Part shown: positions 6,995 through 15,338 of the stretch, piece by piece | Layout of the letters: the number at the start of each line of letters is the position of its first letter | Numbering within the stretch: the stretch's first letter is position 1 | NCBI GenBank assembly: GCA_027484445.1 | Contig: JAIXSY010000042.1 | Coordinates: 1 to 64,000 of the forward strand | Length of the DNA: 64,000 nt | Source: Verrucomicrobiaceae bacterium | GTDB taxonomy: Bacteria > Verrucomicrobiota > Verrucomicrobiia > Verrucomicrobiales > Verrucomicrobiaceae | Reading direction: 5' to 3' | The notes under the pieces: generated by a model | Database searches by the model: none | Seen by the model: the letters and a program-made list of their open reading frames with translations, nothing else | Told to the model about the DNA's origin: nothing | Translations under genes and position numbers: made by a program

Positions 6995-7368
6995 CGCTTG
7001 CGCGCTTCATTTTCTCAACCTCGAAAATCGCGCAGGCATCGTGGTCAGGTGTCGTGGAAAAAACACCTTGCAAGACGCACAGCCCTCCCGCACACTTCAA
7101 TTGTTCATGGTCCACTCATTGAGTCGGGCTCATGGTATCCGCTCCATCATTCAGAGTAGCGGTTTCAGCAGGGTGGTGTCCCTCACGAAACTCTCTCTCG
7201 GCAATTTTCGGTCATTCCGGGCTGCCATGGTTTGGCTACCGCGGCGATGCCGCTTTTTTGTTTCCATCCTTTTCTTCACCCCTCGCGTGGGCGTCATGCA
7301 CCTCTGGTGCATGGTTTGATTCAGCCCGACAGAAGGTCATCCCCCATCCATCTCTCAGCATATCCATC
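6995..7368. other. Non-coding stretch between prfC and the YebC-family gene
   Basis: These 374 bases separate the divergent starts of prfC and the YebC-family gene. No convincing coding frame is present: the frames that run through are extensions of the YebC frame or antisense to it. The stretch contains one clear factor-independent terminator reading rightward at 7241-7259, listed separately. A small RNA ending there, or a leader attenuator for the yebC-rho pair, would explain it. No known RNA family was recognised. Confidence 0.5.
7241..7259 (+). terminator. Factor-independent terminator without an obvious upstream gene
   Basis: A GCGGC stem (7241-7245), GAT loop and GCCGC (7249-7253) are followed directly by six T residues (7254-7259). 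This is a compact textbook terminator for rightward transcription. It lies about 110 bases before the YebC-family start codon and has no protein gene upstream on the same strand, so it would end a short RNA or attenuate the yebC-rho message. Confidence 0.6.
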
Positions 7369-8118
7369 ATGGCAGGTCACAACAAGTGGTCGAAGATCAA
7401 GCGCACCAAAGCGGTGATCGATGCAAAGCGAGGAGGCGTCTTTTCAAAGATGTCCAAGGAAATCACCATCGCAGCGAAGCATGGGGGAGGGAATCCAGAC
7501 CTCAACGCACGGCTTCGCAGTGCCATCAGCGCGGCCAAGGCTGCAAACGTGCCCAATGACAACATTGAGCGAGCCATCAAAAAAGGCACAGGTGAACTGG
7601 GCGGAGCCGTTATCGAAGAAATCACCTATGAAGGTTATGGCCCTGCTGGCGTAGCCTTCATGATCGAAGTCGTCACCGACAATCGCAATCGCGCCGCCAA
7701 TGATTTGCGCATCCTACTTTCGAAGAATGGAGGCACCTTTGCCGATGCTGGCAGCGTGGCTTATCAATTCACCCGCCGTGGTGAATTGCGTTTCGACAAG
7801 GGCACACTGTCTGAGGATGCTGCCATGGAGTTGGCTTTGGACGCAGGTGCTGATGATGTGCAAGATGGTGGCGACGAATGGCTTCTCTACACGGCCACGG
7901 ATCAGCTCTTCCAGGTCGTCGCAGCGCTGCGTGAAAAAGGCATCAGTGCAAATGCACCCAAGCTGATTTACCAAGCGGGCACACCCATCGTATTGACCGA
8001 TGTGGAAACGGCGAAGTCCGTCATCAAGCTCCATGACCTGCTCGATGACTACGACGATACCCAGAATGTTCATTCCAACTTTGAGATCGACGACAGCATC
8101 GCCGACTCGCTTGATTAA
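7369..8118 (+). CDS. YebC/PmpR family regulatory or translation-assisting protein
   Basis: This 249-residue protein belongs to the universally conserved YebC/TACO1 family. Members act as transcriptional regulators (PmpR) or help ribosomes through proline-rich stretches. The start at 7369 gives the canonical MAGHNKWSKIK N-terminus; the frame is open further upstream, but that part has no similarity. Other hallmarks are GGNPDLNARLRSAI, AKAANVPNDNIERAIKKG, YEGYGPAGVAFMIEVVTDNRNR, and GSVAYQF at the start of the second domain. It lies 18 bases before rho on the same strand, so the two are probably cotranscribed. Confidence 0.93.
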   Translation: MAGHNKWSKIKRTKAVIDAKRGGVFSKMSKEITIAAKHGGGNPDLNARLRSAISAAKAANVPNDNIERAIKKGTGELGGAVIEEITYEGYGPAGVAFMIEVVTDNRNRAANDLRILLSKNGGTFADAGSVAYQFTRRGELRFDKGTLSEDAAMELALDAGADDVQDGGDEWLLYTATDQLFQVVAALREKGISANAPKLIYQAGTPIVLTDVETAKSVIKLHDLLDDYDDTQNVHSNFEIDDSIADSLD

Positions 8119-8136
8119 ATCTCCCCCCAACCAACC

Positions 8137-10023
8137 ATGAGCGACAACATCCAGCCTGAAGAAGCGCCAAAGAAAAGAGCCGCGAAGAAAGCTGCTGCGA
8201 AAAAAGCCGCACCTGCCAAGAAGGAGGCTGCATCTGCGAAAAAGGCTACGGCAAAAAAAGCTCCTGTGAAGCGGGCTAAAACTAGAAGTGAGCCTGAGGA
8301 AGCCGTGGCTGCTACAGCGGTGGAAAAAGCTCCCGTGGAATTCCCTGCGGCAATGGAACTCCCCGCAGCCCCTGAAGAAACTGCACCGCAGAAACGGAAG
8401 CGTCTGAATGCGGTGCAGAAAAAAGCCGCTGCGATTCTCGCGAAGATGCAGGAGGTTCCAGCAGTGGCTTCAATGCCTGAAGTTCCTGTCGCGGAGCCGG
8501 TGGCTCAGGCCGAAGGGGACATGACGGCACCTGTCGCTCTGGAGCTAGAGGTTGCGGTCGAACGCAAAGTGACTTCTGTGCCCACCATCACCTCTGCTCC
8601 AGAACCTGTAGCTACAGCTCAGGTCAACGTGGAGACCGCCACGCCTGCGAGCGAGCCATCCCCAGATGAGATGGGTGATGACGAAGCTGAGTCTAGCGCT
8701 GAAGAAGCGGGGTCAGGACAAGAACCAGGTCGCAAAAAGACGCGCTGGGAGCGCTGGAAGGAGCGCAGAGAACGCTTCAAGGCCGAAAAACTGGCTCGTC
8801 GTTTGGCTCAACAGTCAGGCGGTGCTCCTCCTTCCTCTCAGGGACATGCAGGCCCGAATGGCAACAAACCTCATGACGATGATTCGCCCATGTCTCCTGA
8901 AGTAGTGCTTGGCCCACCTGAGCCGGCTGAAGGAATTTTGGAATTGAATCTCAAAGGCCATGGCTTCTTGCGCCTACGGGATCGCATGTTTGCGCAGCAT
9001 CCCCTCGATCCTTTTGTCCATGGCGATACGATTCGTCAGCTGGGGCTTCGTGAAGGCATGCACGTCAAAGGCATTGCACAGAAGGGCCCTCGTGGGCTGA
9101 TCATTACCAGCATCACAGAGGTGAATGCACGTGTGCCAGAGTCGGTTCGTGACCTCCCCCTGTTCGAAGAACTGAAGGCAGTAAATCCTAACAAACGGAT
9201 TCAATTCGAGACCACTAAGGAACGCGTCACCACGCGTGTGATCGACATGTTTACACCCGTGGGACGTGGCCAGCGTGGTCTCATTGTCGCACCACCTCGC
9301 ACCGGAAAAACGACCCTGCTTCAACACATCGCCGAGGCCATCGTGCAAAATCACCCCGGTATGCATCTGATCTTGCTCTTGGTGGATGAACGGCCCGAAG
9401 AGGTTACGGAATTCAAGCGTGTCTTTGCGAATGCGGAGGTCTTTGCCAGCTCGAACGATCAAGACGTGAAGAGTCACACGCGCATCGCCACCCTGGCAAT
9501 TGAGCGCGCCAAACGTCTCGTCGAGGCAGGTGAACATGTCTTCATGCTCATGGATAGCATCACTCGTCTGGCACGTGCCTTCAACAACGCTAAGTCAGGT
9601 GGAGCGACCATGAGTGGTGGTATGGCTGTCGGTGGCATGGAAATCCCACGCAGACTCTTCGCAGCAGCTCGAAACACTCGTGGTGCTGGTAGCCTTACCA
9701 TATTGGCAACCGCACTGATCGAAACGGGTAGCCGCATGGATGACGTGATTTTCCTGGAGTTCAAAGGCACTGGCAACATGGAGCTCGTGCTCGATCGCAA
9801 ATTGGCTGAGCAATACTACTACCCTGCCGTCAATATCTTCAAATCAGGAACGCGCCGTGAGGAATTGCTCCTCCCCGCCTTCCAATTGGACAAAATTCAC
9901 ATGTTGCGTCGTGGCCTGGCTGGTGGGAAACCGATTGATGCCATCCAGCGTGTCATTACACTATGCGAGCGGTATCCAAGCAACGCACAAATGCTGGTCG
10001 ATCTGCCTGGAAAAGCGGGTTGA
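8137..10023 (+). CDS. rho: Transcription termination factor Rho with long basic extension
   Basis: This 628-residue hexameric RNA helicase ends transcription; E. coli Rho has 419 residues. The extra length is an N-terminal low-complexity region (about 1-260). It is Lys/Ala-rich at 10-60 with histone-H1-like AKKAAAKKA repeats, then acidic, then Arg/Lys-rich near 200-225. The Rho core starts at about 266 (GILELNLKGHGFLR, the cold-shock RNA-binding domain). It has Walker A at about 385 (PPRTGKTTL), Walker B LILLLVDERPEEV at about 410, the Q-loop and R-loop region, and SGGATMSGGM. Such insertions occur in Rho from several high-GC or Planctomycetes-Verrucomicrobia lineages and add RNA binding. A strong hairpin follows the stop. 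Confidence 0.95.
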   Translation: MSDNIQPEEAPKKRAAKKAAAKKAAPAKKEAASAKKATAKKAPVKRAKTRSEPEEAVAATAVEKAPVEFPAAMELPAAPEETAPQKRKRLNAVQKKAAAILAKMQEVPAVASMPEVPVAEPVAQAEGDMTAPVALELEVAVERKVTSVPTITSAPEPVATAQVNVETATPASEPSPDEMGDDEAESSAEEAGSGQEPGRKKTRWERWKERRERFKAEKLARRLAQQSGGAPPSSQGHAGPNGNKPHDDDSPMSPEVVLGPPEPAEGILELNLKGHGFLRLRDRMFAQHPLDPFVHGDTIRQLGLREGMHVKGIAQKGPRGLIITSITEVNARVPESVRDLPLFEELKAVNPNKRIQFETTKERVTTRVIDMFTPVGRGQRGLIVAPPRTGKTTLLQHIAEAIVQNHPGMHLILLLVDERPEEVTEFKRVFANAEVFASSNDQDVKSHTRIATLAIERAKRLVEAGEHVFMLMDSITRLARAFNNAKSGGATMSGGMAVGGMEIPRRLFAAARNTRGAGSLTILATALIETGSRMDDVIFLEFKGTGNMELVLDRKLAEQYYYPAVNIFKSGTRREELLLPAFQLDKIHMLRRGLAGGKPIDAIQRVITLCERYPSNAQMLVDLPGKAG

Positions 10024-10051
10024 TTCGTTGTCCCATTGGTTGGTTTTTATC

Positions 10052-10079
10052 TTCACGCTTCAGGCCCCTGAAGCGTGAA
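10052..10079. terminator. Bidirectional hairpin terminator between rho and the convergent gene
   Basis: A 13-base perfect inverted repeat occupies 10052-10064 and 10067-10079 with a two-base centre. It lies between the convergent ends of rho (+) and the gene at 10120 (-). On the minus strand the stem is followed by ATAAAAA; on the plus strand there is only a short A run, so efficiency may differ by direction. Confidence 0.65.
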
Positions 10080-10119
10080 ATCTCCCAGCGTTTAAACACA
10101 GCTCCTAGCGGCCTTTGTT

Positions 10120-11253
10120 TTACTTTTGGTAGATCGGAAGGAAGTGATGGTAAACACTCAGGCTGAGCAGAGCCAGTGCAGTCGCATAGACAGGACCCGC
10201 ACTCTTTTCATTGCCATTGCGCGGATACCAGGCCCCTTCCAGGCTTTGGCTTGAGACCAGCATGTTTTCCGTTTTTTGCCTAGCGGTAGCTGCATGGTCA
10301 CCTCCACGCTGATACATGCCCTGAGCGTAATAATAGCAGCCGTAAAAGAACCAGGGCTCATTCACCTCAGGCGGAAATTTGAGCAGCCAGTTGGATGAAC
10401 CGACCACTTCTGGCACATCATATTGGCCTGCGACTTGCAGGGAAAGAAGGCCTGCAGAGGTCGTGGAAAATGTCTGGCGTCCACCATAAGGCTCGTAGCT
10501 AAAAGCGGCTTCCATCTGCTTCAGTTGCCCATTGCTGTCGCGCTCTGCACGGTAGCTTCGCTTGATGTAGGCCACGGCGTTGTCGATGGCTTCTTTGGGC
10601 ACTTCGATCCCACTGTTTTTGGCAGCACGCAGTGCCATCAGTTGCCAAACACTTACGCTGATGTCGCTATCGCTGCTGCTGGGTTCGTAGCGCCAGCCTC
10701 CGCGATTGGCTTCACTCTTTGGGGTCTGCTGAGCTCTCAAAATAAGACGAATGCCTTTTTCAGCCAGTTCACGCACCTTGCGATCCGTCTCTGCCTCTGG
10801 CGACATGCCTAACATCTCTGTGAGCATCAAGGTCATGATGCCGTGTCCGTACATGCGGCTGCGATCACTGCGCCCTAAGTATCCGTTTTCATCAGGCTCG
10901 ACATGATTGACGATGAACTTTAGCGCTCGTTCGGCGGCTTTGCTTTCAGGTGTCGAATTTCCTGGCATGTGCCCCACCGATGCGAGTCCCATGAGGGCGA
11001 GGGAGGTCATGGCAGCGCTGTGGCTAGGCACATCACCGGGGCGTGGATTTTGATTCGATTTTTGCTCGGTGAAGTGACCCGCAGGCTGTTGTTGTTTCAA
11101 GAGCCAAGCGACTGCTTTCTCCACGCAAGTTTTGACCTGTGGTGAGATGATTTCCGGCTGTGGCGCAGCCAAGGCAGGGGGCAGCACTGTAGAGAGGCAC
11201 AGAGCAGCAGTCACTGCTCGGTGTCGAAGACCAAAAACTCGAAAGGATAACAT
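10120..11253 (-). CDS. Secreted prenyltransferase/squalene-cyclase-fold repeat protein
   Basis: This 377-residue protein has an N-terminal signal peptide (about 1-29, VTAALCLSTVLPPALA-A). An alpha/alpha barrel typical of the prenyltransferase and squalene oxidase repeat superfamily follows: WLLKQQQPAGHF, GYLGRSDRSRMYGHGIMTLMLTEM, GGWRYEP followed by DISVSVWQLMALRAAK, and FSTTSAGLLSLQVAG. Many Planctomycetes and Verrucomicrobia encode such secreted proteins of unknown function. They lack the DxDD catalytic motif of class II cyclases, and none is visible here. It is the last gene of a five-gene minus-strand run that also includes a squalene/phytoene synthase, but a terpenoid role is not established. 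Confidence 0.7.
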   Translation of the reverse strand: MLSFRVFGLRHRAVTAALCLSTVLPPALAAPQPEIISPQVKTCVEKAVAWLLKQQQPAGHFTEQKSNQNPRPGDVPSHSAAMTSLALMGLASVGHMPGNSTPESKAAERALKFIVNHVEPDENGYLGRSDRSRMYGHGIMTLMLTEMLGMSPEAETDRKVRELAEKGIRLILRAQQTPKSEANRGGWRYEPSSSDSDISVSVWQLMALRAAKNSGIEVPKEAIDNAVAYIKRSYRAERDSNGQLKQMEAAFSYEPYGGRQTFSTTSAGLLSLQVAGQYDVPEVVGSSNWLLKFPPEVNEPWFFYGCYYYAQGMYQRGGDHAATARQKTENMLVSSQSLEGAWYPRNGNEKSAGPVYATALALLSLSVYHHFLPIYQK

Positions 11254-11289
11254 GGCAAGAAAGCGGTGAATGAAGGGCTATCAACGTGC

Positions 11290-12609
11290 TCACTTGAGCT
11301 GCTTGATCAGAACCTTCGAGTTTCGACCGCTGCGATCATATTTTTCTCGACGTGTAGCCGGGAGTGCATCGGGGGTAGTGACCTGAAAGCCCATTTTTTC
11401 CTCAAAAAAACGGAAGGCCTGTGTGCTTAGTGCCACCAGGGTCTCACATCCCCGTTGCCGCGCCATTTCTTCGGCAAAAGCGACCAAGCGTTGACCGTGA
11501 CCGCGGTTTTTGTGACTGCGCCGCACAAAGAGACAGGCTAATTCAGCGATACGTCCGGCAGGTTCATCATAAGAATGCACCGCCACACAGCCGATGGGGT
11601 TCCCATCGGTTTCGAGTACGAAGAAGTCTTTGATGCGAGCCTGGATTTGTTCACGGGTGCGTGGCACCAGAGCAGCGTCGTCCATCGACTGCTGCATCAT
11701 CGAAAGCAGAGCTGGAACGTCGGAGGACATCGCACGGCGAATTTGCTGGTAGTCATCCGCATGAATCATGGTGCCCACTCCTTCGTTGCTGAACAGTTCG
11801 GCAAGCAAAGCTTCGTCCTGTGTGCCATCCACGATATGCACTCGGGGCACGCCTTCTTGGCAAGCCAGCGCACCGTAGCGTAATTTTGACAGCAGATTCA
11901 CGTCATGCCTAGGGTCTTTCTTTTTGAAAAGTTCACGTGCCTCTGCCATGGACAGCTGCGCTAGCCGACTGCCGTCGCTATGACTGAGACCGGCCTCGGA
12001 CACAAAAATGATCTTCGCCGCATGAAGTGCGATGGCGACCTCAGTGGCAACGGCATCCGAGTTCAAGCGAAGTGTCGCTCCGCGTCCGTCGTAGCCAAGT
12101 GGGGGCAAGATCGGAATGATGTCCGCTTTCAGCAAGACTTGCAGAGACTCGGCATCCACACGCTCAATCCGCCCGGTGAATTCTTGATCCACCCCTTCGA
12201 TGACTCCTGCTGGATGTACTGCGAGAGCATTTGAAATGACGACAGGTAATTCCAGTGCCGTCAGGTCCGCCATGAGTTCGCTGGCCTGACGAGTGATGGC
12301 CTCAATCGCGATTTCCAGCGTGGCATGATCCGTGCGGCTCATGCCATCGTCACTGCTGAGTTGCACGTGTCTTTTTTCTGCCAGCACACGCATTTGTGCC
12401 CGTGCTCCAAAGACCAGCACCACTTCAATGTTCAGTGATTGTAGCACGGCCACGTCTTGCAAAATGCTGCTGAAGCCAGGTTGGCTCATCAGGGCACCAT
12501 CGATCGCAATCACAAAGACGCGTTGCCGGAACTGCGGCACATAACGCAGGATGCCGCGCAGATCCTCGAAGCGCGCAGTAGGTTTGGAGATGGTTTCACT
12601 TTCAGGCAC
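11290..12609 (-). CDS. argA: Amino-acid N-acetyltransferase (N-acetylglutamate synthase)
   Basis: This 439-residue enzyme makes N-acetyl-L-glutamate from glutamate and acetyl-CoA, the first step of arginine synthesis. The N-terminal amino-acid-kinase-like domain (about 20-285) has FVIAIDGALM, VVLVFGARAQM, a DIIPILPPLGYDGRG block and LNSDAVATEVA. The C-terminal GNAT domain (about 290-435) has GCVAVHSY, AELACLFVRRSHKNRGHGQRL with the acetyl-CoA-binding R-x-x-G-x-G, and FRFFEEKMGFQ. Length and domain order match E. coli ArgA (443 residues). It lies 46 bases downstream of the squalene/phytoene synthase gene on the same strand. Confidence 0.93.
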   Translation of the reverse strand: MPESETISKPTARFEDLRGILRYVPQFRQRVFVIAIDGALMSQPGFSSILQDVAVLQSLNIEVVLVFGARAQMRVLAEKRHVQLSSDDGMSRTDHATLEIAIEAITRQASELMADLTALELPVVISNALAVHPAGVIEGVDQEFTGRIERVDAESLQVLLKADIIPILPPLGYDGRGATLRLNSDAVATEVAIALHAAKIIFVSEAGLSHSDGSRLAQLSMAEARELFKKKDPRHDVNLLSKLRYGALACQEGVPRVHIVDGTQDEALLAELFSNEGVGTMIHADDYQQIRRAMSSDVPALLSMMQQSMDDAALVPRTREQIQARIKDFFVLETDGNPIGCVAVHSYDEPAGRIAELACLFVRRSHKNRGHGQRLVAFAEEMARQRGCETLVALSTQAFRFFEEKMGFQVTTPDALPATRREKYDRSGRNSKVLIKQLK

Positions 12610-12655
12610 CGTTTAGCTTCGCGCAAAGCGCCACAGGTGCAAGGGCGCGGCGACC

Positions 12656-13684
12656 TTAGCTGAGTTTTTGGAAAAGCTGACGAACACCGTCTGCCGTTCG
12701 GCATGAAATGGCGGCTTCCGCTAAAATTTTGGCAACGTCCAGGCGGCTGATTTTGATGCCTACCAAGCGCTGCTGCCAACTGGCTGACTTCATCCGCGCG
12801 AGGGTTCTAACCCCGATCAGCAGTGGCAGTGCCGTGGCATAGCGTAGGCGAGCATCGGCGACCTGGGTCACGTAACTGAGCCCACTTTCCAGATGTTGGT
12901 GGCAGCGAGTCCGCCAGTGGTCCCACGCAGGCTCCAAAAGACGAGGGTTTTGGCGAATGTCTTCGGCAGAAAATCCAGGCAAGTAGCAGCGTCCGTCCCG
13001 CACATCTTCGCCAATATCACGAAGGATGTTGATGAGCTGTAGCCCTTGTCCAAACTTTGCTCCTTCCTGCTGCAAGTGGGCTAAGCTGACCGCTGGCGCT
13101 AATGCGTCTGGCTTTTCCAATGCGCACATCTCGGTCCAAAACTCACCCACGCAGCCAGCGACCAGCCAGGTGTATTCTTCCAATTCTGCATCAGTGCACA
13201 GGCAGTGCAGTGTTCCGTCCGCTGGGAAGCGCTGGATGTCTAGCCTCTGGCCATGAATGATGTGCCGCAGTACATTTTGGATCGCGTTAAGTGATGCTCC
13301 ACGCATGGTGCTTAGCCAATCCAAGCCATCGCTGAATCGTTCCATCAAGCGTCGCTCAGCCTGATCTTGTTGGCATTGCACAAAGCTTTGCTGGATCCGC
13401 TGCGTGAGTCGTTGGCGGGTTGGCTTGGCTTCTGAGTTGCTTAGGATCAGCATCTCAAACTCATCCAAGCATTGCAGTCGTAGCTCCGCTGGAGCTGTCG
13501 CGGTATCCGCCAAGGTATCGGCGGTGCGTGCCAGCAGATACGCTAAGGAAATGGGCTCTCGCAGCTCGGCAGGCAGTGCTTTCAGCGTGAGGTAAAACGA
13601 GCGTGAAACGCTAGCGAGCAGCTGACCACCAAGCTCGCGTTCATGGAGGGACTCTTCTTCAGGCATGATGCGGTAGAGGGGCAA
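12656..13684 (-). CDS. Squalene/phytoene synthase family protein
   Basis: This 342-residue head-to-head prenyl synthase family protein condenses two farnesyl or geranylgeranyl diphosphates. Visible motifs are SVSRSFYLTLKALP, LARTADTLAD carrying the first Asp-rich motif (D56-x-x-x-D60), and INILRDIGEDVRDGRCYLP carrying the second. Which product it makes cannot be told from sequence. No carotenoid or hopanoid genes are adjacent, although a squalene-cyclase-fold protein lies two genes downstream. The start codon follows the M48 peptidase stop by three bases. Met7 is an alternative start. Confidence 0.87.
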   Translation of the reverse strand: MPLYRIMPEEESLHERELGGQLLASVSRSFYLTLKALPAELREPISLAYLLARTADTLADTATAPAELRLQCLDEFEMLILSNSEAKPTRQRLTQRIQQSFVQCQQDQAERRLMERFSDGLDWLSTMRGASLNAIQNVLRHIIHGQRLDIQRFPADGTLHCLCTDAELEEYTWLVAGCVGEFWTEMCALEKPDALAPAVSLAHLQQEGAKFGQGLQLINILRDIGEDVRDGRCYLPGFSAEDIRQNPRLLEPAWDHWRTRCHQHLESGLSYVTQVADARLRYATALPLLIGVRTLARMKSASWQQRLVGIKISRLDVAKILAEAAISCRTADGVRQLFQKLS

Positions 13685-13687
13685 AGA

Positions 13688-14554
13688 TCAGCGCTTCGAG
13701 CTTCGAAGCTCAGCGATCAGTTCACGGATTTTCTGTGCGCGATTTTCGGGGTTGGGATGGGTGCTTAGCATTTCTGGTTGTCGGCCTCCCTGTGCTGCTC
13801 GGGCTAGGATTTCCATGACGCCGATCATGCCTTCAGGTTGATAACCTGCTTCGATCATGAAGCGCACGCCGAGCGCATCGGACTCCAGCTCATCATCACG
13901 ACCGAACTTCATGACACGCAGCCTGGCCACAGTGTTGGCGATTTGAGCGCCTCCATGACTTTGTCCATCACTCAAAAGGATGCCTAGCCCTTGGGCGATC
14001 CCATTCCAGAGGCCTGTGACAGCCATTTGTTCATTCGAATGCCGACCGACCACATGCCCGATCTCATGCCCGAGGACTCCTGCCAGTTGATCTTCACTTT
14101 TTAGCAAGCGGTAGAGAGCCTCTGTGATGAAAATGGGGCCTCCAGGCAATGCAAAGGCATTGATGGTTCGGGAATCGGCCAAGAGCTGAAACTCAAAGCG
14201 ATACGGAGTGACTCTGGCCAGCGTGCTTTTCACCAGTCTTTCTCCCACACGTTGCACATGAGCTCGCGCAGCCGGATCGGCCGAGAGGCCGCCCATTTGT
14301 CGAATCATGCCAGGTGCAGATTGTAGGCCGAGCGCGACCTCTTCTTCAGCCGAAGGAAACTTCAGCCGCTGCACTCGACCAGTGAATTCATTTTCATGTG
14401 CTGTCGTCCCCAAGTAATGAAAGAGAACCGAGCCGCCTATGACGAGCAGTGCGAGGATCAGACGAGGGTGGCATCCCCAACCCAGGCGCCTGGGGCGTGA
14501 ATCTTCATAGTAGCCTAGGGGCTGTCCGCTAAGTCGGCACAGGAGTCGTCTCAT
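13688..14554 (-). CDS. M48-family membrane-anchored zinc metallopeptidase
   Basis: This 288-residue protein has one N-terminal membrane helix (about 32-48, LILALLVIGGSVLFHYL) and an M48 catalytic domain facing the periplasm. The zinc site is HEIGHVVGRH (H163, E164, H167), with the third ligand Glu in ELESDALGVRFM. NAFALPGGPIFIT before the motif is the usual M48 substrate-binding strand. The C-terminus has STHPNPENRAQKI, typical of the BepA/LoiP type. It probably removes misfolded outer-membrane or envelope proteins. It is followed after three bases by the squalene/phytoene synthase gene. Confidence 0.9.
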   Translation of the reverse strand: MRRLLCRLSGQPLGYYEDSRPRRLGWGCHPRLILALLVIGGSVLFHYLGTTAHENEFTGRVQRLKFPSAEEEVALGLQSAPGMIRQMGGLSADPAARAHVQRVGERLVKSTLARVTPYRFEFQLLADSRTINAFALPGGPIFITEALYRLLKSEDQLAGVLGHEIGHVVGRHSNEQMAVTGLWNGIAQGLGILLSDGQSHGGAQIANTVARLRVMKFGRDDELESDALGVRFMIEAGYQPEGMIGVMEILARAAQGGRQPEMLSTHPNPENRAQKIRELIAELRSSKR

Positions 14555-14612
14555 GCATCATCCTGTGCTGAAGCTCGGCTGACAGCAAAGTGAAAACGCT
14601 CTGACACGCCGA

Positions 14613-15218
14613 TCACGCTTCGGTCCTTGGCGTTGATGACTTCCTGGCTTCATGAAACAGCCAGCCAATGCCAGCTCCAAATCCAAATCCGTAACAAAGT
14701 CCCCAGGATAACTTGGCCAGGACCAGGTAGAGCTTTCGTTCTTCGAACGTTGTTTCAGGGCTTTTTGCGCGTGGCACCCATAGGTCATACATGGCCGCAT
14801 CTCCGGCAAAGTAGCCGATTGTGTGAAGCGCAAAGAGCATTAGGGCTGATCGCAGCAGAAGATGGGGGGGCTTTTTTCCAAGTAACAAAATCGTGAAGAT
14901 ATGGCAGCCCGCAGCAGCCCCGACCCATTCCCCTAACCGGCCTCCTATGCTGAACCAAGCCGCACACCAGAGCACGGCATAGGCGAAAAAGGCAGGAAGG
15001 AAACGGCAGTAAAACTTGCCCATGCCACCTGCCAAAGCGCCCATCAACAGCCCAGAGCCGACCAGAAAAACGAGCGCAATCGTGCTGTACATGGCTAGTT
15101 CCCCACACCACTGACGAAACCAAGTGGCGGCAAAGGCCCAGACTGAAAAAGCAGCAACCCCAACCGTTGCGAAGGCGATCCCGCCTTGGGCGATGTCTTT
15201 TGTGAGAGAGCGATGCAT
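14613..15218 (-). CDS. Hypothetical multi-pass membrane protein
   Basis: This protein of about 201 residues starts at MHRSLTKDIAQGG. An upstream in-frame Met at 15299 would add 27 residues without hydrophobic character. About six hydrophobic segments are visible, for example IAFATVGVAAFSVWAFAATW, MYSTIALVFLVGSGLLMGAL, FFAYAVLWCAAWFSIG, LLLRSALMLFALHTIGYF and LSWGLCYGFGFGAGIGWLF. No named family was recognised; the last segment is glycine-rich. It is the first gene of the minus-strand run that leads into the M48 peptidase (59-base gap) and lies divergent to ychF. Confidence 0.7.
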   Translation of the reverse strand: MHRSLTKDIAQGGIAFATVGVAAFSVWAFAATWFRQWCGELAMYSTIALVFLVGSGLLMGALAGGMGKFYCRFLPAFFAYAVLWCAAWFSIGGRLGEWVGAAAGCHIFTILLLGKKPPHLLLRSALMLFALHTIGYFAGDAAMYDLWVPRAKSPETTFEERKLYLVLAKLSWGLCYGFGFGAGIGWLFHEARKSSTPRTEA

Positions 15219-15338
15219 CCCCCACTCAACGTGCGACAATGCTGCATTATTCTCCCCTGGCGTTGGACTTTCAAAAAACGACCTGCCCTCGAATTTCATT
15301 CGCGCTCCCAGGCTTCGCCGCTATCCTCGCAGCCCCTT

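Noticed and set aside
7132..7368. N-terminal extension of the YebC-family protein
   Set aside because: The canonical start MAGHNKWSKIK is at 7369. The upstream frame crosses a terminator hairpin and shows no similarity.
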